Shown here one piece after another: positions 19,271-27,679 of a stretch of 64,000 nt of DNA. The notes under the pieces are model-generated. The model ran no database searches. It saw only the letters and a program-made list of their open reading frames with translations, and had not been told where the DNA came from. Position 1 is the stretch's first letter. Each line of letters opens with the position of its first letter. Origin of the DNA: Achromobacter deleyi (GTDB taxonomy: Bacteria > Pseudomonadota > Gammaproteobacteria > Burkholderiales > Burkholderiaceae_B). The DNA lies in the NCBI RefSeq assembly GCF_902859705.1, contig NZ_CADIJO010000014.1, positions 62,001 to 126,000 on the forward strand, read 5' to 3'. The position numbers and the translations under genes were made by a program.

Positions 19271-21196
19271 TTAACGCTGCGCGGACCGGTCCGCGGACTG
19301 TACGTGGCGCCAGATGCCGCCGCTCAGGCGCAGGTTCTCCGGCGGACCGGCCACATGCGCCCTGAGATGTTTGAAATAGGCCTCTTGCCAGCGGCGCGCA
19401 TAGGTATCGGCGTCTTCGCCCGGCTCGACCGCAGGCAGCATTTCCAGCGTGTAGGCCACATGGCCGTCTTCCCAGCGCGGCACGTAGAACACCGACGGCA
19501 CGCCCTGGCGATGCGCCAGGTGGGCCGCGAAGCTGGAATAGGTCACCGACTGCCCGGCGAAGTCGGTGCGCGGCGCGGCGGGGTTGGCGGCGCCATCCAC
19601 GGCCAGGCACAGCACATTGCCCGATCCCAGCGCGCGCATGCAGGCCTTGGCGACCTGCGCTTCGGTCTGGTCGGCAGTGGAAATCAGGGCGGCGGCATAG
19701 CTGCTCTGGGCAATGCTGGGCGCGGTGGCCAGCCAGCGCGACGGGATGCCCAGCAGTTCCAGCGCCATCAGGCCGGCATACATGGGGCCCACGTGCGCCG
19801 TGGCCACTACCACGCCCCGGCCGGCCGCCAACAGCGGCGCGAAGAAGCGTTCGCCCGTGTCCAGTTCGCCCAGCACCTGCATGGCTTCCTCGACACTGTC
19901 TTCGCGGCATTCGAGCCAATCGAACAGCAGGTGATCCACCAGGTGGCCCCAGCGCGCGCGCCGCTCCCATTGCACGCGGTCGGCCGTGGCGTCGCCACGC
20001 AGCGACCAGGCCCAATCCAGCCGGGCCTGCGGAATCGGCGCCGAATCCAGCTTCTGGTCCAGTTCATCCAGGGCCTGCTGGAACGTCGGCGGCAGCTTCT
20101 GCCCGCGTTGCGCCACATAGCGTTCGAACAAGGCCTCGGCTTCCGGCTTGCGGCCAGCTTGCGACAGCGCGCCGATGGCGGCGCGTTGCCAGAGCGTCTT
20201 GTCGGGGGACTTCTCGACCAGGCGCAGCAACTGGTCGGCGGCTTCCTGGTATTGCAGCGTGTAGCGCAGCGCCCGGGCGTACAGGCCCTGGGTCTGCTCC
20301 AGGTCCGGCGCCAGGTCGATGGCCTGGCGCAGCGGCGCCACGGCTTCCTTGTAGCGGCCGGCGCGCAGCAAGGTCTCGCCGTACAGCGTCAAGAGCCGCA
20401 CGTCGGCGGGCGCCGCCTGCAAACCCGCCTCGAAATGGGCCAACGCGTGGATCTTGCGGTCGTCTTCCGTGGCCCGGCGCAGGTGCGCCAGGCCCAGCGA
20501 GGCGCGCAGCGCCGGGACATCGTGGCTGGCGGCCAGCGCTGCATTGCCCAGCAGGATCGCCGCCTCGGCCCGATCGTCGTCCAGCAGCGCACGTACGGCC
20601 ACGGTCGCCACGCGCGCGTTCGGCAAGTCCCCGGCCTGCAAGGCCGCGGCAATGTCCGCCGCCGCCGTGGAGTCACCGCTGCGCGAATAGGCCAGCATCC
20701 ACCAATGCGCATCACCGGGGTCGGCCAGCGCCAGCGCGTGGGTCTGGCGTGCGACCTCGGCGGCCTGCGGGATCTGCGCGGCCTGCACGCGCAGTTGTAT
20801 CCGTACCGCCTGCAGCGCCCCGGTGTCGGGCGCGATGGCGGCGGCGGCATCCGCCTGGGCAATGGCGCGGTCCCATTGTTGTGTGCGGCCCAGCAGGCTG
20901 GCCAGCATGCGGCGGTCGTCTGTGCGCGCGGGATAGACCTCTACCAGCGCTTCCAGCACGGCGATCGCCCGATCCAGGCGACCGGCCCGAACCAGCGGCG
21001 ACACCAGCAGGCGCCGCGCGTCGCGCCAACCGTCCTCCACGCGCGCCAGCGCGGGGCCTAGCTCGGCCAGGACCGGCGCTGTGTCATCCGCCTGCAGGAC
21101 CTGCTCGATGACCTCCCGCAGGTGGCCGGTGGCCTCGTCCGCGGCGGGGCGGGCTTTGGCAGCTGGCGCGGGGCGTTCTATCGTCGTATCAACCAT
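19271..21196 (-). CDS. vexE: VexE-like TPR plus acyltransferase protein of capsule locus
   Basis: This is a 641-residue protein. Residues ~25-370 are helical TPR-like repeats. Residues ~380-640 resemble the LpxL/HtrB lysophospholipid acyltransferase fold (VVVATAHVGPMYAGLMALEL, then AVDGAANP and late NLRLSGGIW). In Salmonella Typhi, VexE is linked to the acylated terminus that retains Vi on the cell. The HX4(D/E) motif of LpxL-type enzymes is not intact: His468 is followed at +5 by Tyr473. The gene starts within the vexD stop (8-bp overlap). Function as the capsule lipid-anchor acyltransferase is inferred from position and family. Confidence 0.78.
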   Translation of the reverse strand: MVDTTIERPAPAAKARPAADEATGHLREVIEQVLQADDTAPVLAELGPALARVEDGWRDARRLLVSPLVRAGRLDRAIAVLEALVEVYPARTDDRRMLASLLGRTQQWDRAIAQADAAAAIAPDTGALQAVRIQLRVQAAQIPQAAEVARQTHALALADPGDAHWWMLAYSRSGDSTAAADIAAALQAGDLPNARVATVAVRALLDDDRAEAAILLGNAALAASHDVPALRASLGLAHLRRATEDDRKIHALAHFEAGLQAAPADVRLLTLYGETLLRAGRYKEAVAPLRQAIDLAPDLEQTQGLYARALRYTLQYQEAADQLLRLVEKSPDKTLWQRAAIGALSQAGRKPEAEALFERYVAQRGQKLPPTFQQALDELDQKLDSAPIPQARLDWAWSLRGDATADRVQWERRARWGHLVDHLLFDWLECREDSVEEAMQVLGELDTGERFFAPLLAAGRGVVVATAHVGPMYAGLMALELLGIPSRWLATAPSIAQSSYAAALISTADQTEAQVAKACMRALGSGNVLCLAVDGAANPAAPRTDFAGQSVTYSSFAAHLAHRQGVPSVFYVPRWEDGHVAYTLEMLPAVEPGEDADTYARRWQEAYFKHLRAHVAGPPENLRLSGGIWRHVQSADRSAQR

Positions 21197-22478
21197 GGCG
21201 CAATCCTCGTAGCAGGGCCATCGCCGCGCGCAGGACGAACATGAGCACGAAGCCCAGCGCCAGCGCCTGCAGCAGCAGCACGGACGTGCGCGGGCTGCTG
21301 GGCCGGTCGGTGGACACCGGCTGGGCGATGATGGACAGATAACGCTGCAAGCGCAGGGCGTCGGTCACGGCCTGCTGGTACGACTGCTGCGCCAGCGTCA
21401 GGTTCGAATCGGCGAAAGCCTGCGTATTGCGCAGCGCCTCGTACGACTTCAGCTGCTTGGCCTCTGTGTTGCCGTCGCCGCTCAAGCGCTGGCGCACGCT
21501 GGCAAGCCGCTTCTTCAAGGCTACGACCTGCATTTCGGCAGGCTTGAGCATGAAGTGGTCTTTGTTGTCGAGCGCACGGATCTTGTCCAGGTTGATCTGC
21601 GCGCTGCTCAGTTCCCCTTCCAGCTGGCTGGACAGGTTGAGCAACATGGCCACCGTGGCCGTGGGGTCGATATTGCCGTGGGTGGTCCGCCACGACGTCA
21701 AGGCTTCGCGGGCGCCCAGCGCCTTCTGTTCGGCCTGCCTGACCGATTCCTCGCTGACCTTCAGCTTGTCGGCCACGCCCTTCTCGTTCATGGTGCTGAC
21801 AAACTCTTCCGCCAAGCCGATCAGGGCCTTGGACAGCGTTTCGGCGTCTTCGGGCGAATAGGCCCGCACGCGCAGCACGTCGATCTGTTCCAGCGCGTTG
21901 AACGACACCTGCACCGAGGCGCGGTAAGCGCGGTAGAGATCGTCCTCGCTCGAATCCTCGGACAGATGGTTGGCCGGGTCCATGCCCGCATTCAACAGGT
22001 AATGGCGCAGGCCGACCTTCTTGTCCAGCTGCCGCATGCAGTCGCGCGACTTCAGGAAATCGCTGACCGCCCAGCCGTCGACAAAGCCGCCGAGCATGCC
22101 GCCCGAATTGCCGGTGGTGAGCAGGCTGGCCGCCATGGCGCCGCCGCCCTGCTGGCCGGACCCGGACTGCACGAAGAAGCGCGATTCGGCCTCGTAGCGC
22201 GGCGTGGCGATCCACAGCACGTACGCCAGGGCCAGGGCCACCGGGGCGATGACGATGAAGACATTGACCCAGCGACGGCGACGGCGCTCGATCAGCGCCG
22301 CCTGCCGTTCGCGCCGCCGGCGTTCGATCTCGGACCCGCTCTCAGAACCCGAGCTGTCCCTCATCGAATCCGCCGAGGACGTCGTCGCCTGTTCCTGAAT
22401 CGCTTCTTGATCGTCGCGGAGGGAACTTCTGGATGCACTGGTCGAGGTCGTCTTCGATGCGGAGTGCGCTTCGTTCAT
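21189..22478 (-). CDS. vexD: Capsule export inner membrane/periplasmic protein VexD (KpsE/PCP type)
   Basis: This is a polysaccharide co-polymerase-type protein of 429 residues. It has a Ser/Thr-rich cytoplasmic tail, a basic RRRRRW stretch, a first membrane span (VFIVIAPVALALAYVLWIAT), a long periplasmic region with coiled-coil-like stretches around residues 180-350, and a C-terminal span (VLLLQALALGFVLMFVLRAA). It bridges the inner membrane VexBC complex to VexA. If the ATG at 22478 is used, it overlaps vexC by 137 bp. An internal ATG at 22364 would cut the overlap to 23 bp and leave a 391-residue protein. Both starts have weak ribosome-binding sites. Confidence 0.82.
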   Translation of the reverse strand: MNEAHSASKTTSTSASRSSLRDDQEAIQEQATTSSADSMRDSSGSESGSEIERRRRERQAALIERRRRRWVNVFIVIAPVALALAYVLWIATPRYEAESRFFVQSGSGQQGGGAMAASLLTTGNSGGMLGGFVDGWAVSDFLKSRDCMRQLDKKVGLRHYLLNAGMDPANHLSEDSSEDDLYRAYRASVQVSFNALEQIDVLRVRAYSPEDAETLSKALIGLAEEFVSTMNEKGVADKLKVSEESVRQAEQKALGAREALTSWRTTHGNIDPTATVAMLLNLSSQLEGELSSAQINLDKIRALDNKDHFMLKPAEMQVVALKKRLASVRQRLSGDGNTEAKQLKSYEALRNTQAFADSNLTLAQQSYQQAVTDALRLQRYLSIIAQPVSTDRPSSPRTSVLLLQALALGFVLMFVLRAAMALLRGLRHG

Positions 22479-23055
22479 AAATCAGGCCCTTGAGGCAATA
22501 GTCCGCCAACTGATTCTGGCGGTAACTGGAAAGAATGAGCGTCCTGCCGATCAGCCGTTCTTCGAACAGCGCCAGCCAGAGACGGGTGAAGCGGCAGGGC
22601 TCGAAGGGAATGGCCCCCTCGATCACGTAGACGTCGAACGCTGGCGCCAAGGCCAGCGCGAACGAAAACTCCTGCCGCGCAAACAGCGGCCAATGTTCCA
22701 TCGGCCGGGAAAGGACCTTCGGCTCGCTGATCAGGTCCGCCACCAGTTCGTAGGTGGCATCGGCATCGAGCTCGTACATCTGGCTGACCAGTTCGATCAT
22801 GCTGACGCCGCTGGCCTTGCCGCGGATGAAGCCCTGCCGCCCGATCGCCCAGGACACGTTGCCGTCGTGATGGACAAAGCCCTGGCGCGGCGGCCGCAGG
22901 CCGCACAGCAGATCGATGATCTGCCGATGCAGCTCCGGCGCGGGCGACAGCAAGGCATAGCGGCCGACGGGAATGTCCAGATGCGCCTGGGCCAGCAGCG
23001 CCTGCCGGCTGCCGAAGGCCTTGGGATCGTCCGTCACGCCATTGAGATGAATCAT
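22342..23055 (-). CDS. vexC: VexC/KpsT-like capsule export ABC subunit lacking ATPase motifs
   Basis: This is a 237-residue protein that aligns end to end, by eye, with KpsT-type capsule ABC ATPases, including the KpsT-like segment NVSWAIG at residues 66-72. All catalytic motifs are changed. Walker A (GxNGAGKS) reads SPAPELHR at 37-44, so the lysine is His43. The signature region reads WPLFARQEF at 122-130. The Walker B acidic pair reads EG (146-147), and the H-loop His is Tyr178. The other two frames do not restore a P-loop, so a frameshift is unlikely. It sits between vexB and vexD and has a ~25-residue C-terminal extension overlapping vexD. It looks like a non-hydrolysing subunit, and what powers export is unclear. 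Confidence 0.75.
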   Translation of the reverse strand: MIHLNGVTDDPKAFGSRQALLAQAHLDIPVGRYALLSPAPELHRQIIDLLCGLRPPRQGFVHHDGNVSWAIGRQGFIRGKASGVSMIELVSQMYELDADATYELVADLISEPKVLSRPMEHWPLFARQEFSFALALAPAFDVYVIEGAIPFEPCRFTRLWLALFEERLIGRTLILSSYRQNQLADYCLKGLIYERSALRIEDDLDQCIQKFPPRRSRSDSGTGDDVLGGFDEGQLGF

Positions 23056-23064
23056 CGTCGTTCC

Positions 23065-24405
23065 TCACATGGGCTGGATGTTGGGACGGGCCAGCCGTTC
23101 CGCTGCCAGCGCAACCGCCATCAGGAACACCAGGCTGGTCAGGAAGTAACCCAGGCTGGCGTCCGTCGACGTGTAGGCGTCGAAATAGGCCGAGCGCAGC
23201 AACTGCATGCCATGCGCGAACGGCAGCCACAGCATCCAGGGCCGCAGGTTCTCGGGCAGCTGTTCCGACACGAAGAACACGCCCGAGAAAATCTGCAGGA
23301 AGCGCTCGATCACCGGCGCCAGCCGCAGGAAGAAGTGCCAGTACGTCGCGATCGCGCCGAACAACAGGCCCATCGCCGCCGCGCAGCACGCCATCAGCAC
23401 CACGAACAGCATGAAGCCCGGCCAGCTCTTGGGCAGCGTGATGAGCTCCAGCGCATGCCCCGCCGTGATCAGCACCCCGAACACCACCAGGTACACCGAC
23501 ACGTACAGCAGCGCCTGCACCAGCGCGCACATCAAGGGCGAAACGCCCTGGAAGTTCAAGAGGCCGCGCGCCGAGACGTAGGCCGTGCTGCTGCGAAAGA
23601 TGATCTGCCGGAACATGATCCAGGTCGTGGCGCCCAGCAGCGAGAAGGTCTGCACGTCCATCCCCAGGATGTAGTGCGTGCCCATCAGGATGTACAGCGA
23701 CGAAATCAACGTCAGCAGCACCACCGGCCCCACCAGCGCCCACAGCAGCGCGATCCGGCTTTCGCCGTGCATCACGTTCAGCTGGTAGACGAACAGCGCC
23801 AGCAGCGTGCGCCCGCCCGGCCAGCCGCGGCCGATGATGCGCGGATGATGGCCGGCATGCAGTCCGCGCAGGCGGTCCTGCAGAATTGCCAGGTCGCCGG
23901 CCTCGCCCGCGGGCAGCTCCATTTCCAGCGCGATGTCGTTGCGCGAGGCATGACGCCGCGCGTCGCGCGCCTCGTCCTGCTTGCGCCGCTGCTCGCGCCG
24001 CGCCTGGGCGTCGGCCAGGCGCTGGTCTTCGGCCACCAGCCGGGCAGGCATATAGCCCGGCGCGAACACCTCGATGCCCGCGCGAATGTCCTGTTCCAGC
24101 AGCCGCACGATGATGCGCAGGCGCCGCCGGGAAAAGTCCGCCAGCGCCTCGTCGACCTTGCCGCGCTCGATCTCGGCGTCCAGCTCGGCCTGCACGGCCT
24201 CGTAGACCGCCCGCCGGGCGGCCACGGAGTCGTGCGGCTCGCCCTGCAAGCGCGCCAGCAAGGGTTTGAGCAGGACAGCCGGCTCAGCCTTGGCCTCGAA
24301 CAGCTTGGCGGGGTCCAGGCGCCAGGCATCGACGCCTGAACCCACCGCGTAGCTGCTGTCTTTCTTGCGCGCGCGCCATCCTTTGATCCGATCCTCGTTA
24401 CTCAT
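23065..24405 (-). CDS. vexB: Capsule export ABC permease VexB with long N-terminal extension
   Basis: This is a KpsM/ABC-2-type permease. The membrane domain occupies residues ~198-446, with six hydrophobic spans including LLALFVYQLNVMHGESRIAL and IRSS/ARGLLNFQGVSP-type KpsM features. The first ~195 residues are soluble, highly charged and helix-prone (for example EIERGKVDEALADFSRRRLR). Typical KpsM/VexB permeases are about 260 residues, so this extension is unusual. It contains no P-loop and no domain I recognise. It starts 7 bp after the vexA stop and ends 9 bp before vexC. It should form the inner membrane channel for the capsule polymer. Confidence 0.83.
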   Translation of the reverse strand: MSNEDRIKGWRARKKDSSYAVGSGVDAWRLDPAKLFEAKAEPAVLLKPLLARLQGEPHDSVAARRAVYEAVQAELDAEIERGKVDEALADFSRRRLRIIVRLLEQDIRAGIEVFAPGYMPARLVAEDQRLADAQARREQRRKQDEARDARRHASRNDIALEMELPAGEAGDLAILQDRLRGLHAGHHPRIIGRGWPGGRTLLALFVYQLNVMHGESRIALLWALVGPVVLLTLISSLYILMGTHYILGMDVQTFSLLGATTWIMFRQIIFRSSTAYVSARGLLNFQGVSPLMCALVQALLYVSVYLVVFGVLITAGHALELITLPKSWPGFMLFVVLMACCAAAMGLLFGAIATYWHFFLRLAPVIERFLQIFSGVFFVSEQLPENLRPWMLWLPFAHGMQLLRSAYFDAYTSTDASLGYFLTSLVFLMAVALAAERLARPNIQPM

Positions 24406-24412
24406 CGACGCA

Positions 24413-25570
24413 CTACTGGCTGACGCCGGTCGAAGAGCCGCCGGAATTCGAATCGATGGCCCGGGTGGCGCTGAAGCCGGCGCTCATGGTCACGCGGAAC
24501 GCGGACAGCACCTTCTGCACCTGGGTGAACGGCGCATCGGAAATATAGATGGCCTGCCCTTCCCGCACCGTGAATTCGCGGGCCAGCGCCACCTGTTCCG
24601 GACGCGTCAGGTCAAACTGGTACACCACGGGCAGCAGGTCCGGCTTGCCCTCCGCACCCGCTTGCGCGGGCGTGAACAGGAACACCGAACGCGGGTCCGC
24701 CGTCTGGTCGTCCAGGCCCTTGGAATCGGCCAGGGCGTCCAGCACGCTGTAATTGCGCTTGCTGATGGCCACACGGCCCTGGTTGCCCGCCGCGCCCAGC
24801 ACCGTCAGGAATTCGCGCGATTCGTACGCGGTGATGACGTCGCCCGAACGCAGCAGGATGTCGTTGTTCTGGTTGCGGTAGATGTCCGACAGGCGCACCG
24901 AGGCCACCTGGTTGTCGCGCCGCAGGCTGACGACAAGCTGCTCGGGATTGGTCTGCACCGGCGCAGCCTGCGCCAGCGCGCTGCTCAGCCGCTGGGACGT
25001 CTGCGTGATGGGATACATGCCCGGCTTGGTCAGGTTGCCCTGCACCGTCACCATCTGCCCGCGCGCGTCGGCCGCGCGCGTCACGCTGACGTCGGCGCCG
25101 GCCACCAGGCGGCTCAGGCGCGCCACGATGGCGTCATGCAACTGCCCCAGCGTCTTGCCGCCGGCCTGGAACTTGCCCAGGATGGGAAAGGACACATTGC
25201 CGTTGCGGTCCAGTTCCTGGTTGCCCAGGTCGCTCACGCCGGACGGGTCCGCCGCGAACACGCCCAGTCCGCCGCGTTCCCAGACCTTGACGTTGATGCC
25301 GTCGCCCGGCACCAGGCTGTCGAAACCGGCCTCGGTCAGGTCGCGGTAGCGCACGGGAAAATCGGACACGTCCGGCACCCGGCTCTCGCGCGCAAGTTCG
25401 CGCGAGGCGGGCATCACGATGACGTCCTTGGCGTCATGCGCGCCCGTCATCTCGGCCAGCATGGGCCCGGAACGCGGCAATTGGCAGCCGCTCAGTGTCA
25501 GGATGGTAATCAGCAGCAAGGCCGGCGCCGCAAAGCGGCGCGGGCCCGCGGCCGGGACGTTCATTTGCAT
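24413..25570 (-). CDS. vexA: Polysaccharide export outer membrane lipoprotein VexA (Wza family)
   Basis: This is a 385-residue outer membrane polysaccharide export protein. The lipobox LSGC gives a lipidated Cys near residue 29. The PES domain begins around LVPGDGINVKVWERGG, and SLBB-type repeats follow (GQMVTVQGNLTKPGMYPIT, REFLTVLGAAGNQGRVAIS). It forms the outer membrane exit channel together with VexD. The start at 25570 has AAGGAAG just upstream; the ATG at 25564 is possible. It lies 48 bp after tviE in the operon. Close neighbours are the expected exporter subunits. Confidence 0.9.
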   Translation of the reverse strand: MQMNVPAAGPRRFAAPALLLITILTLSGCQLPRSGPMLAEMTGAHDAKDVIVMPASRELARESRVPDVSDFPVRYRDLTEAGFDSLVPGDGINVKVWERGGLGVFAADPSGVSDLGNQELDRNGNVSFPILGKFQAGGKTLGQLHDAIVARLSRLVAGADVSVTRAADARGQMVTVQGNLTKPGMYPITQTSQRLSSALAQAAPVQTNPEQLVVSLRRDNQVASVRLSDIYRNQNNDILLRSGDVITAYESREFLTVLGAAGNQGRVAISKRNYSVLDALADSKGLDDQTADPRSVFLFTPAQAGAEGKPDLLPVVYQFDLTRPEQVALAREFTVREGQAIYISDAPFTQVQKVLSAFRVTMSAGFSATRAIDSNSGGSSTGVSQ

Positions 25571-25618
25571 AACTTCCTTTTTTTCAGAACGAGGGTCAGC
25601 CGGGCGGCCGATCAGGGA

Positions 25619-27679
25619 TCAGGCCTGCATCAGACGCATCGGCGGCAGTTCCATGCACTCGTCGTTGTCCGACACCGCCATGACCGGCATGCACAGGCTC
25701 AGGAACTTGGCCAGCATGGCCTCCAGCGAAAACAGGGTCTGCGCCCGGTGGCGGCTTTGCGCTTTCAGGCTTTCATCGGCGCGCACGCGGTCCACGATGG
25801 ATACAACCTTGTCGCAGGCTTCGTGCAGGTCCGGATGCTCGACGTCGCCCAGCAGGTGCCCCGTCTGGTCTTCCTCGAAGCATTCCCCTGCCCCGCCGGC
25901 CGGCGTCGAGACGACGGGCACGCCCAGCAACTGCGCCTCGATCAGCACATTGGGCAGGCCCTCGTAGCGCGACAGCAGAACCTTGGCATCCATTTGCGAA
26001 TACCAGTAGCCCACGTGGTTCGACAGACCGACGAGCAGCAGCCGGTCCATCACGCACAGCTCTTCGGCCAGCGCCACGATGTTGTCGTGCAGCCGGCCAT
26101 CGCCGACGATGACAAAGCGCGCCTGTGGCCGCTGTTTCAGGTACAGCGCGGCCAGCTTGATCCACAGCTGCGGCCGTTTGTCCGGTTCCAGGCGGAACAC
26201 GCCGCCGATGGTTTCCGTGGCGTCGGCCGTGCTGGCCTGGAACGCCTCCCACTTTTCCTGGTCCGTAATCGCGGCATCCGTGGCCAGGTCCGGCACGCCG
26301 TTGTACAGCACGTGAAAGCGCACGATGGGAATGCCGAGCCATTCGGCGTAGGCTTCGGCGGCCTTGCGGCTGTTGCTGACGAAATGCACGCCGGGCACCT
26401 GGGCCAGCGCCTGGTACAGCTCGGGATACTCTTCGCGGAAGCGGTCCTTGCGGATGTTCGGCGGCAGGCCGCGGAACACCAGGTGGATGGTCGGTGCACC
26501 CGCCAGCAGGGCCGCCAGGGCGCCGAACAGGCACGTGCCGTCCTGCCACAGGCTCACCACGTCGAAGGTGCTGGCGCGCAACACCGGCGCCAACCGCGTC
26601 ACGCCGTAGTGCACCGGCGGGGGCAATTGCTCCAGCAGGCGGGTCAGGCTGCCGTCCGGCACCGACTGGTGGGCCACCGAGATCGCGGGCAGCTTGTTGA
26701 TTTCCGTGACCGGAATCTGCGCCTTGACCAACACGGACAGGAAGAAATCCAGGCCCTGCTTCTTGGTCGAGCCGGCCGGCTCGGTGTGCTGCTTGACCAG
26801 CACTTCGACCTTCTCCGGCTTCATCGGCACATCGACGGGACGCGGGTTGGGCGCGTCCGCCATGCGGGCCAGCTCGCCGGCCAGCCGCGTCAGCTGCCGC
26901 TCGGCGCCGCCCGGGCCCAGGCTGCCCGTCACCAGGGCCACCGACACCGGCTTGTCGGGCGAGTATTCCGGAATCTGCCGGTTGCGGAAATGCAGGATGG
27001 CGTGCTTCATCGACACGATCCGGATGTCCTTGCCGGCCAGAGCCGCCTCGGGCTCCAGGCGCTGGTAGAAGGCGTAGTCGCTGGCCAGGCCGTTGGCCAG
27101 TTCCGCGGCCTTGCTGCCCGGCGCCAGGTGCTTGGCCACAGGCGAGATGACATCAAAGGCGTCTGCCAGCAGGCCCCGCTTGCGCAGGCGCTTGGCGAAC
27201 TCGACCCGAATGTTGCGGTCCGTGTGCTGCAGGATCAGCCGGCGAAACAGTTCGTCCGACTGCTCGTACGCGCGGATGTCGTTCAGCAGCTTGGCGCGGG
27301 CGAACAGCCGGGCCGGGCTTTCGGCGGACGCGGGCAGGTGCCGGTCCACCAGGGCCAGCGCATCCTCGACGTGGCGCTCCTTGACCAGGCGGGTCGCGCG
27401 GTAGCGCACGATTTCCAGGTCATCGGGGCATTCACGCAGCAGCGTGGCCCACTGTTCGGACATGCCCTCGTTCAGGCCCCCCGCCTCTTTCAACCGGAGC
27501 AGCAGGAAACGGACCTTGGGATCGGCCATGTGGCCGCGCGCCAGCGCCTGGGCGGCGGCCAGGTTGTCCTGCGCGACCTGGACCCGACCCGATGCCGCGA
27601 CGATCTCTTCCAGCCGGGCCTGCACCTGCTGCAATTCGGAATCGGCGTTCTCGCGCTCGGTGATCAGTGGCGGATTCAT
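25619..27679 (-). CDS. tviE: Vi polysaccharide glycosyltransferase TviE-like (GT4 with helical repeat N terminus)
   Basis: This is a 686-residue protein. The N-terminal ~220 residues are helical repeats (TPR-like, for example LVKERHVEDALALVDRHLPA). From about residue 235 it is a GT-B/GT4 glycosyltransferase with VALVTGSLGPGGAERQLTRL, the nucleotide-site block IVGDGRLHDNI and the E-x7-E type motif EGLPNVLIEAQLLGVPVV. It is longer than the 578 residues I recall for S. Typhi TviE. The product is thought to polymerise N-acetyl-hexosaminuronic acid into the Vi backbone in the cytoplasm. Its ATG overlaps the tviD stop (ATGA), matching a TviD-TviE partnership. Confidence 0.85.
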   Translation of the reverse strand: MNPPLITERENADSELQQVQARLEEIVAASGRVQVAQDNLAAAQALARGHMADPKVRFLLLRLKEAGGLNEGMSEQWATLLRECPDDLEIVRYRATRLVKERHVEDALALVDRHLPASAESPARLFARAKLLNDIRAYEQSDELFRRLILQHTDRNIRVEFAKRLRKRGLLADAFDVISPVAKHLAPGSKAAELANGLASDYAFYQRLEPEAALAGKDIRIVSMKHAILHFRNRQIPEYSPDKPVSVALVTGSLGPGGAERQLTRLAGELARMADAPNPRPVDVPMKPEKVEVLVKQHTEPAGSTKKQGLDFFLSVLVKAQIPVTEINKLPAISVAHQSVPDGSLTRLLEQLPPPVHYGVTRLAPVLRASTFDVVSLWQDGTCLFGALAALLAGAPTIHLVFRGLPPNIRKDRFREEYPELYQALAQVPGVHFVSNSRKAAEAYAEWLGIPIVRFHVLYNGVPDLATDAAITDQEKWEAFQASTADATETIGGVFRLEPDKRPQLWIKLAALYLKQRPQARFVIVGDGRLHDNIVALAEELCVMDRLLLVGLSNHVGYWYSQMDAKVLLSRYEGLPNVLIEAQLLGVPVVSTPAGGAGECFEEDQTGHLLGDVEHPDLHEACDKVVSIVDRVRADESLKAQSRHRAQTLFSLEAMLAKFLSLCMPVMAVSDNDECMELPPMRLMQA

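Noticed and set aside
22342-23055. A frameshift or sequencing error as the cause of the missing Walker motifs in VexC
   Set aside because: The other two frames of the Walker A region do not give a P-loop, the aligned length matches KpsT without gaps, and signature, Walker B and H-loop are all changed in the same open frame.
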